Of a stretch of DNA of 64,000 bases, positions 61,022-64,000 are shown piece by piece (positions within the stretch are counted from its first letter, which is position 1; each line of letters begins with the position of its first letter). The position numbers and the translations under genes were made by a program. The stretch lies in the NCBI GenBank assembly GCA_052117605.1, contig JBQKIT010000003.1; one strand, 5' to 3'. The notes below the pieces were generated by a model, which was not told the origin of the DNA, made no database searches, and worked only from the letters and a program-made list of their open reading frames with translations. This DNA comes from CAG-791 sp000431495. Lineage in GTDB: Bacteria; Bacillota; Clostridia; Lachnospirales; Lachnospiraceae.

Positions 61022-63049
61022 ATGAATATTTATGTGGATATCCGTGCACCGAAGAACGGAAACGGAAGTAAGGAGACACCGTTTCGCTCCATCCGTGAAG
61101 CTGCAAAGCTGGCAAAACCCGGCGATACGGTTCTGGTTGCACCCGGCGTTTACCGGGAAAATGTAGCACCTGCTCATGCAGGACGCGAGGATGCAAGAAT
61201 TGTTTATAAGAGTACCGAGCCGCTTGCAGCTGAGATTACCGGTGCCGAAGAAATCAAGAACTGGAAGCCGTATGAGGGCAATGTGTGGGTGTGCCGCATT
61301 CACAACGGTGTGTTCGGCAAATACAATCCTTACACGACCTTTGTACAGGGCGACTGGTATTTCGGGCCGGTCAACAAGCATACCGGACAGGTTTTCCTGG
61401 ATGACCGGATGCTGTATGAGACTCTGACACTGGAGGAATGCAGCGAGGGTGCGGTCTATCCGTCTTCCTGGGAGCCGGAGAATTCTGTCTATAAATGGTA
61501 CACCGAGCAGGATGTCGAAAAGAACGAGACTGTGATCTATGCCAACTTCCAGGGAAAGAACCCCAATGAGGAGAATGTCGAGGTTACTGTGCGCCGTGAG
61601 TGCTTCATGCCGAAGGAAAACGGCGTCGATTACATCACGGTAAGCGGCTTTACCATCGATAAAGCGGCTACGACCTGGGCTCCGCCCGCGGCATTCCAGG
61701 ACGGAATGATCGGACCGCACTGGTCCAAGGGCTGGATCATTGAGGACTGTGAGATTTACGGAAGCCGCTGCGCAGGTATTTCTCTTGGCAAGTACGAGGA
61801 TCCGGACAACAATCACTATTTTACCTATCGTCACGTGAAGAGCCCGACCCAGATGGAGAGAGATGCTGTCTGCCGCGGCCAGTATCACGGATGGCTTAAG
61901 GAGAACATCGGACATCACATCGTGCGCCGCTGCCATATTCATCACTGCGAGCAGGACGGAATTGTCGGCCGCCAGGGCTGTGTGTTCTCTTTGATTGAGG
62001 ACAATGACATTCATGACATCAACAACATGCAGGAGCTTGCCGGCGCAGAGATCGCGGGAATCAAGCTGCATGCAGCAATCGATGTCATCATTCGCCGCAA
62101 CAAAATTCATGACTGCACGATGGGCGTGTGGTGTGACTGGGAAGCACAGGGAACCCGGATTTCCCAGAACCTGTTCTATCAGAATCACGCGCCGGAAGGC
62201 ATCGGGAAGAGCCCGATGGGGGCCATGATGAGCCAGGATGTTTTCATTGAGGTGGGACATGGACCGACGCTGATCGACAACAACGTCATGCTCTCGAAGG
62301 TATCTCTTCGCATGGCAACGGAGGGCGTTGCCTGCGTGCATAATCTGATGCTGGGCGCTCTGACCTCGGTTGGATCCGGAACGGATTTCCAGGCAGACGG
62401 GAAGAACCAGCCCCGTTATACGCCGTATCACATTCCGCACCGCACGGAGGTTGCCGGATTCATGACGATCCTTCATGGCGATGACCGGTTCTATAACAAT
62501 ATTTTCGTTCAGAATCAGCCTGTGGAGGAAGTCGAAGTCAAGGAAGACATGGGAATGATGATGGCGGACAACCAGGTGGTCGGGACATCGGTCTTTGATG
62601 ACTATCCGACCTTTGAGGAGTGGTACGCTCCGTTTAAAGAACTGGAAGGAAAAGCCGCTAAGGAATTTGACATGATGAAGCTGATGGGACCGCATTTTGC
62701 AAAGCTTCCGGTATGGGCCGGCGGCAACGTGTATCTGAACGGTGCAAAGGCGTGGAAGAAGGAGACGGAGAACCTTGTGGACAGTGAGAATCCGGTAAAG
62801 ATCGAGGTTGTGGAGGACGGAGATCATGTATCGATCCGGACGAATCTGTTCGATGTCATCGGCGATTACCGGACCGGCATGATTTCGAGCGATACGCTTG
62901 GGGAAGCGTTTGAGCCGGAGGAGCGGTTTGAAACACCGGACGGCGAGGATATTCTGTTCGACATGGACTATGCGGGCAATCACCGCGGGACGGACGTTCT
63001 GCCCGGACCGTTTGCAGACAGGGAAGCTGCAGAAGCACAGCTTTGGTAA
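61022..63049 (+). CDS. Right-handed parallel beta-helix repeat protein (putative glycan lyase/hydrolase)
   Basis: 675 residues, paralogue of 10848-12859. N-terminal NIYVDIRAPKNGNGSKETPFRSIREAAKLAKPGDTVLVAPGVYRENV pattern, then N-rich helical turns (HIVRRCHIHHCEQDGIVGRQ, IIRRNKIHDCTM). It has no leader peptide, so it likely acts on imported oligosaccharides. ATG 61022 with AAAGGAGG; the longer reading from 60980 runs through the terminator. Family enzymes of this fold include polysaccharide lyases and uronidases; the exact reaction is unknown. Confidence 0.85.
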   Translation: MNIYVDIRAPKNGNGSKETPFRSIREAAKLAKPGDTVLVAPGVYRENVAPAHAGREDARIVYKSTEPLAAEITGAEEIKNWKPYEGNVWVCRIHNGVFGKYNPYTTFVQGDWYFGPVNKHTGQVFLDDRMLYETLTLEECSEGAVYPSSWEPENSVYKWYTEQDVEKNETVIYANFQGKNPNEENVEVTVRRECFMPKENGVDYITVSGFTIDKAATTWAPPAAFQDGMIGPHWSKGWIIEDCEIYGSRCAGISLGKYEDPDNNHYFTYRHVKSPTQMERDAVCRGQYHGWLKENIGHHIVRRCHIHHCEQDGIVGRQGCVFSLIEDNDIHDINNMQELAGAEIAGIKLHAAIDVIIRRNKIHDCTMGVWCDWEAQGTRISQNLFYQNHAPEGIGKSPMGAMMSQDVFIEVGHGPTLIDNNVMLSKVSLRMATEGVACVHNLMLGALTSVGSGTDFQADGKNQPRYTPYHIPHRTEVAGFMTILHGDDRFYNNIFVQNQPVEEVEVKEDMGMMMADNQVVGTSVFDDYPTFEEWYAPFKELEGKAAKEFDMMKLMGPHFAKLPVWAGGNVYLNGAKAWKKETENLVDSENPVKIEVVEDGDHVSIRTNLFDVIGDYRTGMISSDTLGEAFEPEERFETPDGEDILFDMDYAGNHRGTDVLPGPFADREAAEAQLW

Positions 63050-63071
63050 AACAGGACAGGAGGGTTAGCAG

Positions 63072-64000
63072 ATGAAAAAAATGAGTTTCAACGAAGGATG
63101 GGAGGTATCTTCCGGCGGATCGAGCCTGATGGAGGCATTCAGACCTGGAGCAGGAAAGAAGCAGAGTGTTCAGCTTCCGCATGATGCCATGATTCATGAG
63201 AAGCCCGTTCCGGAAGCCTTAAGCGGCGCACAGACCGGCTTTTATCCCGGCGGAGAATATATCTATACAAAGAAATTCACTGCACCGAAGGAGTGGGAAG
63301 GCCGCTCTGTGATTGCGGAGTTTGAGGGCGTTTATGAGATTGCGAGAGTGTATCTGAACGGAAACTTTGTGACCTCCAACTTACACGGCTACGGCGGCTT
63401 CGATGCGGTGCTGGACCGTTATCTTCGCACCGGGGAAGAGAATGAAATCAAGGTGATCGCCAACAATCCCGATCCCAACAGCCGCTGGTACTCCGGAAGC
63501 GGTATTTACCGCAATGTCAATCTTCTGGTTGGAAATGAAGTACACATTGTGAAGGATTCGGTTCGTATCACCACGAGAGAAATTGGTGAGGCGGCGGTTG
63601 CCGAGGTGGAAACCAAGGTGAAGAACCTCACCAGAAAAGCACATAAAATGGTGCTGAAAACGGTCTGGACACTGGCGGCTTCCGGGGAGAAGGCGGCGGA
63701 AGACAGCGTGATTTTCACTGTTTTCCCGGAGGATACCGAGACACTTCGTCAGAACATTCTGATTGAGAATCCGAAGCTTTGGGATTGTGAGAATCCGAAT
63801 CTGTATGATGTTCAGCTTGTTCTGTGCGAAGCAGAGGAAGTGATGGATGAGGAATCCGTCCGGACAGGACTTCGCATGCTGGCACTGGATGGCAAGCGCG
63901 GACTCCGCATCAACGGAAAGCCCGTGAAGCAGAGAGGAACCTGCATCCATCATGACAATGGAATCATCGGCGCTGCTACCTTTGCCGCAGCAGAGAGGAA
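63072..64000 (+). CDS. Glycoside hydrolase family 2 (partial, runs off the window)
   Basis: First 309 codons of a gene cut by the window end. The N-terminal sugar-binding jelly roll (about 1-165) has FNEGWEVSSG, VQLPHDAMI, a GG-YIYTKKF strand, FEGVYEIARVYLNG and NNPDPNSRWYSGSGIYR, followed by an Ig-like domain (to about 265) and the start of the catalytic barrel (LRINGKPVKQRGTCIHHDNG). GH2 includes beta-galactosidases and beta-glucuronidases. The acid/base and nucleophile Glu residues lie beyond the end. AGGAGGG upstream. It completes the second sugar locus. Confidence 0.92.
   Translation, partial: MKKMSFNEGWEVSSGGSSLMEAFRPGAGKKQSVQLPHDAMIHEKPVPEALSGAQTGFYPGGEYIYTKKFTAPKEWEGRSVIAEFEGVYEIARVYLNGNFVTSNLHGYGGFDAVLDRYLRTGEENEIKVIANNPDPNSRWYSGSGIYRNVNLLVGNEVHIVKDSVRITTREIGEAAVAEVETKVKNLTRKAHKMVLKTVWTLAASGEKAAEDSVIFTVFPEDTETLRQNILIENPKLWDCENPNLYDVQLVLCEAEEVMDEESVRTGLRMLALDGKRGLRINGKPVKQRGTCIHHDNGIIGAATFAAAER

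Noticed and set aside
59511..61196. Minus-strand reading frame of 561 residues opposite the GPH symporter
   Set aside because: Mirror of the membrane protein codons; Cys/His/Arg-rich and without a start site.
61001..62983. Minus-strand reading frame of 660 residues opposite the second beta-helix gene
   Set aside because: Antisense shadow of a well supported gene; sequence lacks any recognisable domain.

Overview
The window looks like a chromosomal segment of an anaerobic, Gram-positive Clostridia bacterium, most likely Lachnospiraceae or a close relative. The reasons are: a Cmk-IspH fusion followed by an S1-like gene; the gap-pgk-tpiA run; DUF3793, DUF2325, DUF3048 and BaiN-like genes; CUT1-type sugar ABC transporters without a local ATPase; strong AGGAGG ribosome sites; and roughly 50% G+C. 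Species cannot be named from the sequence alone. I see no rRNA, tRNA, CRISPR array, transposase or phage structural genes.

Region 1 (1-18.9 kb) is a carbohydrate utilisation locus. It holds a 5'-truncated carboxylesterase, a LacI-type regulator, two tandem beta-lactamase-fold serine hydrolases on the minus strand and an MFS carrier. A long plus-strand transcription unit follows: two CUT1 permeases, a lipoprotein sugar-binding protein, a parallel beta-helix protein, a carboxylesterase fused to an SGNH hydrolase, a GH43-like enzyme and a GH29 alpha-L-fucosidase. The esterases next to glycosidases suggest a branched, acylated, fucose-containing plant or host glycan.

Region 2 (18.9-41 kb) is mostly housekeeping: a PHP phosphatase, gap-pgk-tpiA with strong hairpins between genes, a CutA-like protein, a membrane acyltransferase, an LCP cell-wall ligase with a repeat-rich tail, a BaiN-like flavoprotein, cmk-ispH with an overlapping S1 gene, a DUF3048 lipoprotein, a processive-type glycosyltransferase, a cI/cro-like pair of small regulators, an amidase, UDP-galactopyranose mutase, a DUF3793-flavodoxin-DUF2325 operon behind a metal-repressor-like operator, and a LysR gene divergent from purA.

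Region 3 (41-50 kb) is the F-type ATP synthase operon, running directly on from purA. It is the most unusual part of the window. There is no free atpH (delta). The C-terminal domain of delta is instead fused in frame to the N-terminus of the alpha subunit, and the delta N-terminal domain is absent. Subunits gamma and a both carry extra basic C-terminal tails. DUF1275 and SLC13-like membrane proteins and a cytidylate-kinase-like protein follow.

Region 4 (50-58 kb) has a MetE-C-like methyltransferase divergent from a LysR gene with a well formed operator, two tandem hypB GTPase genes with no other hydrogenase genes, a Nudix hydrolase, oligoendopeptidase F, and a tandem glycine riboswitch ahead of an AGCS sodium:amino-acid symporter.

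Region 5 (58-64 kb) is a second sugar locus: a LacI-type regulator with promoter and palindrome, a GPH symporter, a paralogue of the region 1 beta-helix protein, and a GH2 glycosidase cut by the window end.
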